A stretch of DNA of 64,000 nucleotides, taken from the NCBI RefSeq assembly GCF_001422375.1, contig NZ_LMMU01000001.1, positions 1,114,089 through 1,178,088 of the forward strand. Direction: 5' to 3'. How positions within the stretch are numbered: position 1 is the first letter of the stretch; every line of letters starts with the position of its first letter. Positions 26,591-36,519 of this stretch are shown one piece after another. A program made the position numbers and the translations under genes. The DNA comes from Methylobacterium sp. Leaf99. GTDB lineage: Bacteria; Pseudomonadota; Alphaproteobacteria; Rhizobiales; Beijerinckiaceae. A model generated the notes under the pieces. That model saw only the letters and a program-made list of their open reading frames with translations, searched no databases and had not been told where the DNA came from.

Positions 26591-28786
26591 ATGGCGAGGG
26601 GACGCGGACGCGACGGGCGGGGTGAGCCGAACTTCGACGTGCCCGAGGGGCGCGCGTCGGACCCGGCCGACCTCGACCTGCGCCTGTCGCGGACCGATCG
26701 CGCAGGGGGCGGCGTGGCACGACGGGCAACCGAGACCAAGGGCCGGCGCGGGGACGCACCGGAACGGCCCCTCGCACCGGCCAAGGCGCGGCCGCGAAAG
26801 GCCCGGCGGCGCTCGCTGCTGGGGCGCTTCGTCTATGCGGGCGTGGTGCTTGGCCTGTGGGCCTGCATCGGCATCGCCGGGCTCGTGGCCTACCACGCCT
26901 CGCAGCTGCCCCCCATCGACCAGCTGGCGGTGCCGAAACGCCCGCCCAACATCGCGATCCTGGCGAGCGACGGCTCCCTTCTCGCCAACCGCGGCGAGAC
27001 CGGCGGCCGCGTCGTCGGCATCAAGGAATTGCCGCCCTACCTGCCGCGCGCCTTCGTCGCCATCGAGGACCGGCGCTTCTATTCGCATTTCGGCGTCGAT
27101 CCGGTCGGCATCGCCCGCGCCATCGGCCAGAACCTGACCCGGCGCGGCGTCGCCCAGGGCGGCTCGACCCTGACGCAGCAGCTCGCCAAGAACCTGTTCC
27201 TGACGCCCGAGCGCTCCGCCTCGCGAAAGATCCAGGAGGCGATCCTGGCCCTGTGGCTGGAGCACAAGTACACCAAGGACGAGATCCTCGAACTCTACCT
27301 GAACCGGGTCTATTTCGGCGCCGGCGCCTACGGCGTCGAGGCGGCGGCCCAGCGCTACTTCGGCAAGCCGGCCAAGGCCGTGACGCTCGCCGAAGCCGCC
27401 ATGCTCGGCGGCCTCGTCCAGGCGCCGTCGCGCCTCGCGCCGAACCGCAACCTGCCCGCGGCCCAGGCCCGCGCCGCCCAGGTGCTCGCCGCCATGGAGG
27501 ATCTCGGGTTCGCGAAACCCGCGGACGTGAAGGTGGCCCTGGCGCAGCCCGCCCGGCCGGCGGGCGCCCGCGGCGGCGGCTCGGCCAACTACGTCGCCGA
27601 CCTCGTCATGGACGTCCTCGACGACTTCCTGCCGAAGTTCGAAGCCGACATCGTGATTGCCACCACCGTCGACACCGCCCTGCAGGCGGCCGGCGAGAAG
27701 GCCCTGGTCGACGAACTCAACCAGAAGGGCGCGAAGTACAATGTCGGTCAGGGCGCCCTGGTGTCGATGCGGCCGGATGGGGCGATCCGGGCCCTCGTCG
27801 GCGGGCGCGACTACGCCCAGAGCCAGTTCAACCGCGCCACCACGGCCAAACGCCAGCCCGGCTCGGCCTTCAAGCCGTTCGTCTACCTCGCGGCGGTGGA
27901 GCACGGCCTGACCCCCGACACCGTGCGGGAGGATGCGCCGGTCAGCATCAAGGGCTGGAACCCGGAGAACTATTCGCGGGACTATCGCGGGCCCGTGACC
28001 CTGCGGGATGCGCTGGCCCTCTCCCTCAACACCGTGGCGGTCCGCCTCGGCCAGGAGGTCGGCCCCAAGACCGTGGTGCAGACGGCCCAGCGCCTCGGCA
28101 TCTCGTCGCCGCTCCAGGCCAACGGCTCGATCGCGCTCGGCACCTCCGAGGTGACGCCCCTGGAGCTGGTCGGCGCCTACGCCACCTTCGCCAACGGCGG
28201 CACCGGGGTGATCCCCTACGTCATCGCCAGCGTGAAGGCGGCCGACGGCAAGGTTCTGTACAAGCGGAAAGAGGGCGGCCTCGGCCGGGTCATCGAGCCG
28301 GGCGCCCTGTCGATGATGAACGCCATGATGCACGAGACCTTCGTGACCGGCACGGCGAAGAAGGCCGAGGTGCCGGGCTGGGACCTCGCCGGCAAGACCG
28401 GCACCAGCCAGGATTTTCGCGATGCCTGGTTCATCGGCTTCTCGTCCACCCTGGTGACGGGCGTCTGGCTCGGCAACGACGACGGCGAATCGACCAAGAA
28501 GGTCTCGGGCGGCAACCTGCCGGGCGAGGTCTGGAAGGCCTACATGACCACCGCCCTGAGGGGTCAGAGCCCGACGATGCTGCCGGGCGCCAAGACCTGG
28601 CGCAACCGCGCGCCGGCCGAGGCCCCGGCCACCACGGGCGCCACCGGCGGCGGCCTCATCGGCGCCCTGCTCGGCGAGCCCCAGCCGCAACCGGCCCCGC
28701 GCGTCGCCACCGCCAACCCGCGCCGCGCCGGCCCGAGTCAGGACGACCGGAATTTCCTCGAGAAGCTGTTCGGCGTCGGCGAGTAG
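26591..28786 (+). CDS. Penicillin-binding protein 1A, bifunctional
   Basis: Membrane-anchored peptidoglycan synthase of 731 residues: a basic N-terminal cytoplasmic tail (1-77), one membrane helix (78-101), a GT51 glycosyltransferase with catalytic E159 (AIEDRRFYSHFGVDP), then a transpeptidase with S425-x-x-K428 (GSAFK), S478-L-N480 and K602-T-G604. It has no OB domain, so is shorter than the 800-residue ponA type and looks like the smaller alphaproteobacterial PBP1A paralogues (PbpC/MrcA-like). Residues 680-731 are Pro/Ala-rich. An in-frame GTG at 26537 is an alternative start. It diverges from the amidotransferase gene. Confidence 0.93.
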   Translation: MARGRGRDGRGEPNFDVPEGRASDPADLDLRLSRTDRAGGGVARRATETKGRRGDAPERPLAPAKARPRKARRRSLLGRFVYAGVVLGLWACIGIAGLVAYHASQLPPIDQLAVPKRPPNIAILASDGSLLANRGETGGRVVGIKELPPYLPRAFVAIEDRRFYSHFGVDPVGIARAIGQNLTRRGVAQGGSTLTQQLAKNLFLTPERSASRKIQEAILALWLEHKYTKDEILELYLNRVYFGAGAYGVEAAAQRYFGKPAKAVTLAEAAMLGGLVQAPSRLAPNRNLPAAQARAAQVLAAMEDLGFAKPADVKVALAQPARPAGARGGGSANYVADLVMDVLDDFLPKFEADIVIATTVDTALQAAGEKALVDELNQKGAKYNVGQGALVSMRPDGAIRALVGGRDYAQSQFNRATTAKRQPGSAFKPFVYLAAVEHGLTPDTVREDAPVSIKGWNPENYSRDYRGPVTLRDALALSLNTVAVRLGQEVGPKTVVQTAQRLGISSPLQANGSIALGTSEVTPLELVGAYATFANGGTGVIPYVIASVKAADGKVLYKRKEGGLGRVIEPGALSMMNAMMHETFVTGTAKKAEVPGWDLAGKTGTSQDFRDAWFIGFSSTLVTGVWLGNDDGESTKKVSGGNLPGEVWKAYMTTALRGQSPTMLPGAKTWRNRAPAEAPATTGATGGGLIGALLGEPQPQPAPRVATANPRRAGPSQDDRNFLEKLFGVGE

Positions 28787-28903
28787 CCGGACCGGATCGC
28801 GCGGGTACAACGCTGCGGCAGCGGACGAACCGTGGGCGCGGCGCGTCCGTGCGCCCGCGGCCCGGTAATGATTTTTTAAGGGGGCGGGGGCGAACTTCGC
28901 CCT

Positions 28904-30463
28904 ATGGAAGAGTTATTCGCCCTCTCCAAGGCCCTCGCGAAGGACGGCACGGCGCGCTTCCGGGACGCCCGGGAGGGTGGGGTCGTCCTCGTCTTCGCCC
29001 TCGCGCTGCTCCCGATGCTGGTGCTCGGCGGCATCGTCATCGATTACGGCACCAACGCCAACGTCGGCCAGCAGGCGCAGAACGCCGTCGACGCCACGGT
29101 GCTGTCCCTGGCCAAGCTGCCGACGGCGACCACGGATGCCGTCCTGTCCGACAAGGCGACGAAGCAGGTCACGGCCGCCATGGCGAAGAGCCAGGCGGCG
29201 GCGCTGGCCGTCGCCACGGTGCGCTCCGGCGACACCATCCGGGTCACGGTGACGGGGACGACGCCGACTTCGCTGACCCGGCTCGCCGGCTTCACCAGCC
29301 TACCGCTGTCCGTCTCCGGGGTCTCCCGGCGCGGGTCCGGCAACCTCGAGATCGCCCTCGTCCTCGACAACACCGGCTCCATGCGCGGGGCCAAGCTGGC
29401 GAACCTCAAGACCGCGGCCACGGACCTCGTCAACAGCCTGTTCACGGAGGTCGACCCGGCCAAGCCGAACGCCCTCAGGATGGCGGTCGTCCCGTTCTCG
29501 ATGACCGTCAACGTCGGCCCCGGCAACGCGGCGGCGAGCTGGATCGACAAGGACGGGCTCGCCTCCTACCACTCCCAGATCTTCGCATCGAAGGCGAACC
29601 GCCTCGCCTTGTTCGGCAAGGCCGGCGTTGCCTGGGGCGGATGCGTCGAGGGGCGTCCGATGCCCTACGACGTCGCCGAGACGGCGGCCACGCAGGCCAC
29701 GCCCGACTCGCTGTTCGTGCCGTACTTCGCGCCGGACGAGTCGGATTACGACGGCAGCGCCGTCAACAATTACCTCAACGACTACCCGTTCCTCGGCGGC
29801 CTCTTCGTCTCCGACAACCGGGTGCGGCAGGGCCAGGTCGCCAAGTACGGCACCGCCTGGCGCGTGTCGAAGACGGACCGCTACAACGGTCCCACCGGTT
29901 ACCTCTACGGACCCAATGCCGGCTGCGAGCTCCAGCCGATCACGCCCCTGACGACCTCGAAGGCGACGCTGACCAGCGCCGTCAATGCGATGACGGTGAG
30001 CGGCGACACCAACATTCCCCTCGGCCTCGTCTGGGGCTGGCACGCCCTGTCGCCGATCGGCCCCCTGGTGAAGGGCGCCGCGTACACGGACGCCACCGTG
30101 CGCAAGTTCGTAGTCCTGATGACCGACGGTCAGAACCAGATCTCGAACCCCTATTCTGACAACGCCTCGTTCTATTCGGGCACGAGCTACATCTGGGCCA
30201 ATCGCATCGGCACGGTGTCGTCGAACCCGGACACGCGGACGGCCGCCCTCGACGGGCGCCTCGCGACGCTGTGCGGCAACATGAAGAGCGCCGGCATCCA
30301 GATCTTCACCGTGCGGGTCGAGGTCACCGACGGGAGCAGCGACCTGCTCCGGTCCTGCGCGACCAGCCCGTCGATGTTCTTCGACATCTCGGATTCGTCC
30401 GATCTCACCACGGCCTTCCGGGCCATCGGTGCGCAGATCAGCGAACTCCGGATCTCCCGGTAA
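28904..30463 (+). CDS. TadG-like protein with vWA domain
   Basis: 519 residues. The N-terminus is a Tad-type signal anchor (VVLVFALALLPMLVLGGIVI followed by DYG) and a pilin-like helix NVGQQAQNAVDATVLSLAKL. From about residue 145 a von Willebrand A domain starts, with a MIDAS motif in LVLDNTGSMRG (D-x-x-x-S); the later FVVLMTDGQNQI supplies the second metal Asp. Cysteines at the C-terminus (ATLCGNMKSAG, LRSCATSP) may form disulfides. Exported; the first of three TadE/TadG-like genes on one transcript. Confidence 0.88.
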   Translation: MEELFALSKALAKDGTARFRDAREGGVVLVFALALLPMLVLGGIVIDYGTNANVGQQAQNAVDATVLSLAKLPTATTDAVLSDKATKQVTAAMAKSQAAALAVATVRSGDTIRVTVTGTTPTSLTRLAGFTSLPLSVSGVSRRGSGNLEIALVLDNTGSMRGAKLANLKTAATDLVNSLFTEVDPAKPNALRMAVVPFSMTVNVGPGNAAASWIDKDGLASYHSQIFASKANRLALFGKAGVAWGGCVEGRPMPYDVAETAATQATPDSLFVPYFAPDESDYDGSAVNNYLNDYPFLGGLFVSDNRVRQGQVAKYGTAWRVSKTDRYNGPTGYLYGPNAGCELQPITPLTTSKATLTSAVNAMTVSGDTNIPLGLVWGWHALSPIGPLVKGAAYTDATVRKFVVLMTDGQNQISNPYSDNASFYSGTSYIWANRIGTVSSNPDTRTAALDGRLATLCGNMKSAGIQIFTVRVEVTDGSSDLLRSCATSPSMFFDISDSSDLTTAFRAIGAQISELRISR

Positions 30464-30476
30464 GGCGGCGCCCACG

Positions 30477-31043
30477 ATGCCGGCAGGCCCCGTCGCCACC
30501 CTCCGTCGCCACCACGCCGCCTTCGTCCGCGCCCGGAACGGCACGACGGCCGTCGAATTCGCCCTGGTGCTCCTGCCGTTCCTGATGCTGCTGGGCGCGG
30601 TCTTCGAGGCCAGCCTCCTGACCCTGGCGCAGCAGACCCTCAGCAACGGCCTCGACCGGGCCGGGCGCGCGGTCTTCACCGGCGCCTTCCAGGAGGGCTA
30701 CGACGGCACCGACGCCGCCACGCGGTTCCGAACCGCTCTGTGCAACGGACCGACCCTGTTCAACTGCGCCGACGTGAAGGTCGAGGTCACCACGGCCAAG
30801 ACCTTCGCGACGATCGCGGTCTCCGATCCCTACGACGCGGGCGCCAGGGCCCTGTCGGCGAGCTTCGGCGCGCGCTTCCAGTGCCCGGCGGGCAACGACG
30901 TGGTCAGCATCCGCGCCGCCGTGGTGGTGCCCCGGTTCTTCACCATCCTCGATCTCTCGCCCCGCAAGATCGGGGCGAGCCAGCAACTCATCGTCGCGAC
31001 GTCGGTGTTCCGCGCCGAACCCTACGCCACGGGGCGATGCTGA
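30477..31043 (+). CDS. TadE-like pseudopilin family protein
   Basis: 188-residue protein with a TadE N-terminus: a basic leader (RRHHAAFVRARNG) and TTAVEFALVLLPFLMLLGAV with the conserved FxxxxG/A...E pattern (TAVEFAL), then a Gln/Ala-rich helix. The exported part contains two Cys (ALCNGPTLFNCADV and FQCPAGN). It starts 13 bp behind TadG and overlaps the next gene by one base at TGATG. Confidence 0.86.
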   Translation: MPAGPVATLRRHHAAFVRARNGTTAVEFALVLLPFLMLLGAVFEASLLTLAQQTLSNGLDRAGRAVFTGAFQEGYDGTDAATRFRTALCNGPTLFNCADVKVEVTTAKTFATIAVSDPYDAGARALSASFGARFQCPAGNDVVSIRAAVVVPRFFTILDLSPRKIGASQQLIVATSVFRAEPYATGRC

Positions 31044-31612
31044 TGCGGCCGATGCGGCTTTTCGCGGCCGGCGAGGACGGCATCGCGGCCCTCGAATTCG
31101 CCCTCCTGGCGCCGGTCCTGCTCCTGATCCTGATGGGGACCATCGAGCTCCCGCGGGCCTACGGCACCAGCCAGGGCCTGCTCCGCTCGGTCCGCACCAT
31201 GGCGGACCTGATCTCGCGCGGCAGCGTCTCCACCGTGGACGACGTCTACGCGGCCGGGGCGGCGGTGACCTTCCCGTACAACACGACGGGCGCCGGCATC
31301 GTGCTGACGGCGGTCGGGGTCTATCAGCAGGGCAACACCCTGGTGGCCAAGGTCTGCTCCAGCGTGGCGCGCAACGCCACCGCGCGGACCGTCGGGAGCG
31401 TCATCGGCGCACCGCCCGAATCCGAGCAGGTGACGGGCGCGCGCTACGTCATGGCCGAGACGAGCTTCACCTACACGCCGATCTTCAACATTTTTCCCGC
31501 GCTCAACGGCCTCACCTTCGCGCGGCAGGTGGCGTGGCCCCTGCGCGGGACCGGGAGCGCGGGCGCGGCGGAGACGATCCTGCCCGGCGGCAGATCCTGT
31601 CCCGCGGCTTGA
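31043..31612 (+). CDS. TadE-like pseudopilin family protein
   Basis: 189 residues. The N-terminal FAAGEDGIAALEFALLAPVL followed by LLILMG is the TadE/minor pseudopilin anchor with its E after FAL. Start ATG 31043 shares its A with the previous stop (TGATG) and has GGGGCG 6 bases before; ATG 31037 is an alternative. The C-terminal half is beta-rich (VAKVCSSVARNATARTV). These three genes lack the tadABC, rcpA/C and flp genes of a full Flp system here, so they either use a distant apparatus or serve a different envelope role. Confidence 0.86.
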   Translation: MRPMRLFAAGEDGIAALEFALLAPVLLLILMGTIELPRAYGTSQGLLRSVRTMADLISRGSVSTVDDVYAAGAAVTFPYNTTGAGIVLTAVGVYQQGNTLVAKVCSSVARNATARTVGSVIGAPPESEQVTGARYVMAETSFTYTPIFNIFPALNGLTFARQVAWPLRGTGSAGAAETILPGGRSCPAA

Positions 31613-31661
31613 GACCGGACCGCGATGTCGGGTCGGCCCCATGGTCCAGGCCGCCGCCCGC

Positions 31662-32903
31662 TCACCAGTACAGCTGGAACCGCCCGATGAAGGTGTCCGC
31701 GTCAACGGTGCGGCCGCCGGCCAGGGCGGAGGGGCTCGCATGCGAGCGGACGTAGTCGGCGACGAACCGGATGTTGCGGTCGGGATACCAGTTCAGCCCC
31801 ACCGTCACGTCGCGCTCGATGCCGCCGCGCAAGGACCCGTCGTCGAGGTCGAGGGCGCTGAAGCGGGTGGCGAGTTCGAACACGCCGAGGCCGCCGCGGG
31901 TCACCCGGGCGGCCTCCGGCACGACGATGCCGGCGAACACCGCGTAGGTGGCGCCGTAATCGGGCGCGAGCTTGTAGGCGCGGCCCTGGCCGTTGAGGAC
32001 GAGGCTCGCCTGGATGTAGCCGCCCTGGAAGCTCAGGGGACCGGCGCCGGAGCGCTCGACACGGGTGCGGATGTACTCGGCCTGCACGAGGAACGGCCCG
32101 GTCCGGTAGGCCGCCTCCAGGCCGAGGCGGGCGATGGTCGTGGCGTCGCGGATGTCGCCGGTGTCGACGAAGGTCTGCCGGAACAGGAATGCCTCGGAGC
32201 GGCTCGACAGGGACAGGGGGGCCGCGTCGCGCGGCAGGTCGCGCAGGCTTCCCGCGAGGCCGAGATGCAGGACAGCTTCGTCCGTGCGGATCGGCGCGGT
32301 GGTGACCCGCGCCGTGGCGGCGACCCCCTCGCGGGTGAGGCCGGTGTTGGCGTTGCCGCCGAACACGCTCGCCGCCACGGTCCAGTCCGTTCCGTGGTGC
32401 CCGAGGGCGAGGCCGAAGTTGCGGGCCGGTGCGAAGGCGTCGGCGAGGGACCGCTCGGTGAACAGGGTGGCGTTGTCGCTGATGAGCTGATCGAGGCTGA
32501 ACGGCTCCTTCATGTTGCCGAGGGTGATCAGCGTGTTCGCGAACCCCGTATAGGCGACGGCGGCGTCGTTGATCGGCCGCCGGGGTTCCGCGAAATCGTA
32601 CTGGAACGCCACCTCCAGCACCTTGCCGTAGCTGAGATAGCTCTCGATCCACGAGCGCCGAACGGCGATGTTCTCGGGGAACGGCTCGGGCAGGCCGGCC
32701 TGGCGCAGGGACGCGGCGCCGTAATCGAGCTGGAGCTTGCCGCCGATGCGCAGCGTCGGTCCGTCCTCCGGGAAGGTCAGGGTGATGCCCTTCCCGTCGA
32801 TGGTCAGGGTCTCGCCGCCCGGCTGGCGGGACGGCTCCGTCGCCCCGGCCCGGGCGAGGCCGACGAGCAGGAACGAGATCGACAGGCCGATCCGGGTGAT
32901 CAT
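31662..32903 (-). CDS. Phosphate-selective porin O/P family
   Basis: Outer-membrane beta-barrel of 413 residues. A signal peptide ([20 protein letters not shown]) precedes a short coil and the OprP/OprO pattern: [20 protein letters not shown]-type [10 protein letters not shown], and the C-terminal strand ending [12 protein letters not shown], with Trp as last residue as for many porins. About 16 strands can be counted. It should form a phosphate or anion channel. It faces the TadE genes. Confidence 0.87.
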   Translation of the reverse strand: MITRIGLSISFLLVGLARAGATEPSRQPGGETLTIDGKGITLTFPEDGPTLRIGGKLQLDYGAASLRQAGLPEPFPENIAVRRSWIESYLSYGKVLEVAFQYDFAEPRRPINDAAVAYTGFANTLITLGNMKEPFSLDQLISDNATLFTERSLADAFAPARNFGLALGHHGTDWTVAASVFGGNANTGLTREGVAATARVTTAPIRTDEAVLHLGLAGSLRDLPRDAAPLSLSSRSEAFLFRQTFVDTGDIRDATTIARLGLEAAYRTGPFLVQAEYIRTRVERSGAGPLSFQGGYIQASLVLNGQGRAYKLAPDYGATYAVFAGIVVPEAARVTRGGLGVFELATRFSALDLDDGSLRGGIERDVTVGLNWYPDRNIRFVADYVRSHASPSALAGGRTVDADTFIGRFQLYW

Positions 32904-33020
32904 CGCCGCGGAATTCCTTCGGATGCGCGGGGAGCGCTGTAGCGCGCGTCCGCGCGGGGCGCGGCGTCCGCCGCGCCACAGCCGCCCGAAAAACGCCGTC
33001 CCGCGCCGGCCACGGGCGCG

Positions 33021-33860
33021 CTACAGCATCGGCAGGTGGCGCGGGCGCGGGCCGCGCGGGAACGCGGCGTCGAGGGCCGCGATCTCGGCGGCCGCGAGGA
33101 CGAGGTCGCCGGCGGCCGCGTTGGCGGCGGCGCGCTCCGGCGACCCGGTCTTCGGGATGGCGAAGACGCCGTCGTGCCGGGTCAGGAAGGCGAGGGCCAC
33201 GGCGTAGGGGGTCGTCGCGTGCGCCCCGGCGATGCCCGCAAGCACACGGCCGCCGCGGCTCTCGGCTTTCGGAAAATCGCCGCTGCCGAAGGGCGAGTAC
33301 GCCACCAGGGCGACGCCGTTGCGCCGGCACCACGGCTCGACGGCGTGCTCGATGGCGCGCTCGCCGAGGTGATACAGCACCTGATTGCACGCGATGGCGC
33401 CGGGTCCGGCGATGCCGAGCGCCGCGTCGAGGCCGTCCACGTCGAAGTTGCTCAGGCCCCAGGACAGAATCTTGCCCGACGCCTTCAGGGCCTCGAACCC
33501 CGCGAGGGTCTCCTCCAGGGGATGGGAGCCCGGCCAGTGCAGGAGGTAGCTGTCGAGGCGGTCCGTGCCGAGGCGCTTCAGGGAGCGCTCGCAAGCCGCG
33601 ATGGTGCCGGCGCGCGAGGCGTTCGACGGCAGCACCTTGGAGACGAGGAACACGCCCTCGCGCCGTCCCGCGATGGCCTCGGCCACGAGGGGCTCGGCCG
33701 CGCCGTACATCTCGGCGGTGTCGAGATGGGTCATGCCGGCGTCGAGGCCGGCCCGCAGGGCGGAGAGCGCCCGGGTCCGATCGTCGTCGTCGAGGCGCCA
33801 GGTCCCCTGCCCCAGCACCGGTACGTCCCGTCCCGTGGCCCCGAATGCGCGTTGCCTCAT
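33021..33860 (-). CDS. Aldo/keto reductase
   Basis: NADPH-dependent oxidoreductase of 279 residues in a TIM barrel. The catalytic tetrad is D47, Y52, K75 and H108 ([31 protein letters not shown]). The C-terminal [17 protein letters not shown] binds the cofactor phosphate and nicotinamide nucleotide. It is similar to YeaE/AKR12-like enzymes. Start ATG 33860 ([20 protein letters not shown]) is chosen over a longer frame for its family N-terminus. Substrate unknown. Confidence 0.92.
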   Translation of the reverse strand: MRQRAFGATGRDVPVLGQGTWRLDDDDRTRALSALRAGLDAGMTHLDTAEMYGAAEPLVAEAIAGRREGVFLVSKVLPSNASRAGTIAACERSLKRLGTDRLDSYLLHWPGSHPLEETLAGFEALKASGKILSWGLSNFDVDGLDAALGIAGPGAIACNQVLYHLGERAIEHAVEPWCRRNGVALVAYSPFGSGDFPKAESRGGRVLAGIAGAHATTPYAVALAFLTRHDGVFAIPKTGSPERAAANAAAGDLVLAAAEIAALDAAFPRGPRPRHLPML

Positions 33861-34091
33861 CGTCCCGACCCTTCCGTCGTTTGCCCCCTTCCCAACGCGT
33901 CCGGACGGCATTCGACGCGGCGCGGGCGCCGCGGCCATACTGGCGCCATCATGCGACGGTGTGCAGGGAGCCTACGGTTCCGCTTCCACAGCGCCGCCCG
34001 CGCGGCGCCGGCACCATCGCGAGGGATGTCCCGTGGGCAGCGCCGCTCCGTTCCCGTCCCGCGCCCGTTCCCACAACCGGGACCACGCCTG

Positions 34092-35165
34092 ATGCTGCCG
34101 CAGCACCGCTGGTTCTGGGTCCTCATCCTCGTCGCCTGCGGCGGGGCCGGCCTGCTCTACAACGTCCTGTTCGCCGGGGGCGCGACGCCGCTGGCCGGCC
34201 TCGCCTACGGCCTGTCCGTGGGCCTCACCACCCTGGCCTTCGACCGGGGGCTGATCCTCGGCGGCCTCCAGGCGCGGATGCGGCGGATGCCGGCGAAGTT
34301 CTACGTGCCCGCGGCCGAACTCACCTACGTCCTCATGATCGCCGCCGGCATCGCGCTCGGCGGCCTCGTGGTCTGGGCGCTTGGCCTCACCGACGACACC
34401 CTGTCCAACGCCGTGAAGATCACCCCGCGGGTGCTGGCCTATTCGCTGGCCGTCTCGGCGCTCCTCGTCTTCGTGATCCGCATGCGCGACCTCATCGGCG
34501 GCGAGGTGTTCGTGAACTTCCTCGTCGGGCGCTATCACCGCCCGGTGCGGGAGGAACGCATCTTCCTGTTCCTCGACGTCGTCGGCTCGACGGCCTTCGC
34601 CGAGACCCACGGCGACCTCAAGGCCCAGGCCTATCTCGGCGCGGTCTTCGCCGCCATGGCCGAGCCCGTGCGCCGGAACCGCGGCTCCACGGACGATTAC
34701 ATCGGCGACATGGCGATGATCACCTGGCCCATGGCCCGCGGCCTCAAGGACGCGCGCTGCGTCGCCTGCGTGTTCGACGTCATGGACCGGATCGAATCCG
34801 AGGCCGACGCGTGGCGGGCGCGGTTCGGCACGGTGCCGCGCCTGCGGGCCGCGCTCCATGGCGGCTCGGTGGTGACGGCGGAAGTCGGGGTCGACCGCCA
34901 CAAGATCGCGTATTTCGGCGATGCCGTGAACGTCACGTCGCGCATCGAATCCCTGTGCCGGCCCCTGGGCACCGAGATCCTCGTCTCGGACGACCTCCTG
35001 GCGCGCTTGGCCCACCTGCCGGCCGGCATCACCGCCCGCTCCCTCGGGGCCCATGCCCTGCGCGGGCGCGGCCAGCCGCTCAGCGTCTCGACCCTGGAGC
35101 GCGCCGCGACGGTGCCCCGTGCGGCGCCCGACGCCCTGCCCCGCCGGACGGTGGCGGCGCGATGA
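34092..35165 (+). CDS. Membrane-anchored class III adenylate/guanylate cyclase
   Basis: 357 residues. Four or so N-terminal hydrophobic segments (about 8-140) then a cytoplasmic CHD catalytic domain: metal Asp in [19 protein letters not shown], second region GDMAMITWP, and the C-terminal half [19 protein letters not shown] then [10 protein letters not shown]. The metal aspartates and AYFGDAVN pocket look intact, so active cAMP production is likely. It ends with a 4-bp ATGA overlap into YaiI, suggesting translational coupling. A signal input domain other than the membrane part is not visible. Confidence 0.87.
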   Translation: MLPQHRWFWVLILVACGGAGLLYNVLFAGGATPLAGLAYGLSVGLTTLAFDRGLILGGLQARMRRMPAKFYVPAAELTYVLMIAAGIALGGLVVWALGLTDDTLSNAVKITPRVLAYSLAVSALLVFVIRMRDLIGGEVFVNFLVGRYHRPVREERIFLFLDVVGSTAFAETHGDLKAQAYLGAVFAAMAEPVRRNRGSTDDYIGDMAMITWPMARGLKDARCVACVFDVMDRIESEADAWRARFGTVPRLRAALHGGSVVTAEVGVDRHKIAYFGDAVNVTSRIESLCRPLGTEILVSDDLLARLAHLPAGITARSLGAHALRGRGQPLSVSTLERAATVPRAAPDALPRRTVAAR

Positions 35166-35629
35166 GCGCACCGATCGTCGTCTACGTCGATGCCGATGCC
35201 TGCCCGGTCAAGGACGAGACCTACCGGGTGGCGGCGCGCCACGGCCTCACCGTGGTCGTGGTCGCCAACAGCTTCCTGCAGGTCCCGCGCGAGCCCTGGA
35301 TCGAGCGGGTGGTGGTGAGCGACAAGTTCGACGCCGCCGACGACTGGATCGCCGAGCGGGCGCGGCCGGGCACCATCGTGATCACAGCCGACGTGCCGCT
35401 GGCGGCACGCTGCGTGAAGGCCGGCGCCGAGGTGATCGCGCCGACGGGAAAGCCGTTCAGCGAGAACTCCGTCGGCATGGCGCTCGCCACCCGCAACCTG
35501 ATGCAGGATCTCCGCGAGGCCGGCGCCATCACGGGCGGCCCGAAGCCGTTCTCGGCCCGCGACCGCTCGGCCTATCTCGGCGCCCTCGACCGCATCGTGA
35601 TGCGGCTGAAGCGCGGCGGGTTCGGCTGA
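35162..35629 (+). CDS. yaiI: UPF0178 (DUF188) protein, YaiI family
   Basis: 155-residue cytoplasmic protein. The N-terminal [20 protein letters not shown], central [18 protein letters not shown] and C-terminal [20 protein letters not shown] are the family signature and the PIN-like DxDxxP motif suggests a nuclease-related metal-binding fold. Biochemical role is unproven. Coupled to the cyclase by the ATGA overlap. Confidence 0.9.
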   Translation: MSAPIVVYVDADACPVKDETYRVAARHGLTVVVVANSFLQVPREPWIERVVVSDKFDAADDWIAERARPGTIVITADVPLAARCVKAGAEVIAPTGKPFSENSVGMALATRNLMQDLREAGAITGGPKPFSARDRSAYLGALDRIVMRLKRGGFG

Positions 35630-35688
35630 AGCCTCGGCCCGAACGGTGGCCGCCGGCTTATCGGAAGAAGCCCATGCGAGAATCCGGC

Positions 35689-35964
35689 TCAGAGGCCGAC
35701 GGCGGCCTTCAGGGCGGCGTTAACGCGGTCCTGCCAGCCGGGGCCGTCCTTCTGGAAATGCTCCAGCACGGCGCGGTCGAGGCGCAGGGTCACCATCTCG
35801 CGGGCGCCCGGAATGGCGGACGCGGAGGCGGCGTGCGGCGCCGGAGCGATGGGGCGCGCCGGGGCGGCCTGCGCCGCCTCGGGGGCCTTGGTGGTGGCGG
35901 CCTTGAAAGCGGCCTCGGCCGCCTGACGGGGGTCGCTCGGGCGGCGGGAGCGCTCGAATGCCAT
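35689..35964 (-). CDS. BrnA-type ribbon-helix-helix antitoxin-like protein, orphan
   Basis: A 91-residue protein: an Ala/Pro-rich N-terminal 55 residues (KAATTKAPEAAQAAPARP), then EMVTLRLDRAVLEHFQKDGP then GWQDRVNAALKAAV. This last part is the BrnA C-terminal RHH unit (VTLRLDxxVLxxF...GxGWQxRxNAAL). A BrnT toxin gene, normally just upstream of BrnA, is missing. It may act as a DNA-binding regulator or protein-interaction module on its own. Confidence 0.78.
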   Translation of the reverse strand: MAFERSRRPSDPRQAAEAAFKAATTKAPEAAQAAPARPIAPAPHAASASAIPGAREMVTLRLDRAVLEHFQKDGPGWQDRVNAALKAAVGL

Positions 35965-35987
35965 GGATCTGTCCTCCGGCCCCGGTC

Positions 35988-36218
35988 TCAGGAAGACCGC
36001 TTGCGCTTCGGCGGGGCGGCGGCGGCGGCGGCGGCCTTGGCCTCCGCGTCGGCGGCTTCCTTAGCGAGGCGCAGGGCGCGCAGCTTCACCGTGCGCTCGT
36101 CGACGGCTTTGACGGAGGCGATGTGCTCGGCCATGGCCTCGGCACCTTCCTTGGCCATCCGCTCGGCCCGCTCGGCACGCTCCTCGGATCGGGTCCGGGC
36201 GTCGGTCTCGTCGCTCAT
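35988..36218 (-). CDS. Small charged helical protein, unknown function
   Basis: A 76-residue protein starting MSDETDARTRSEERAERAERM. Nearly all of it is predicted helix with Ala, Glu, Arg and Lys; it ends in a Lys-rich tail AAAAAAAPPKRKRSS, which could bind nucleic acid or membrane. It sits 23 bp upstream of the BrnA-like gene on the same strand. Family resemblance to small DUF6481-like proteins is only an impression. Confidence 0.6.
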   Translation of the reverse strand: MSDETDARTRSEERAERAERMAKEGAEAMAEHIASVKAVDERTVKLRALRLAKEAADAEAKAAAAAAAPPKRKRSS

Positions 36219-36519
36219 TGCATTCCTATCCTCGACCCCTCCTGGGGATCGCGTGCGACCGCATGGGCGGGCTGCGGCGAGGCGAACTCGCGCGGCTCGG
36301 CGACCCGTGAGGTCACGACGCGCGCCGGATGGACCGCGCGTGAGCGGCGGCCGGGCGGCGGGAAGGGCTAGTCCACACACCTTCGCGCGGATCGGCTTCA
36401 GGCGGGATGGGTCCGGTCTAGCATGGCGGGGCCGGAAAAGGCCAACCGTTCCGGTGCTTATCCGCACTTAACCGCACGGCCGAAAGCGGAGGCGGGGCGC
36501 GAACGCCGCCGCCGCCCGT

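Noticed and set aside
26384..28810. Very long reverse-strand frame beyond the amidotransferase start (over PBP1A)
   Set aside because: It is the GC-rich shadow of the PBP1A gene. PBP1A has complete catalytic motifs, and the reverse frame has repetitive Gly/Arg/Asp composition.
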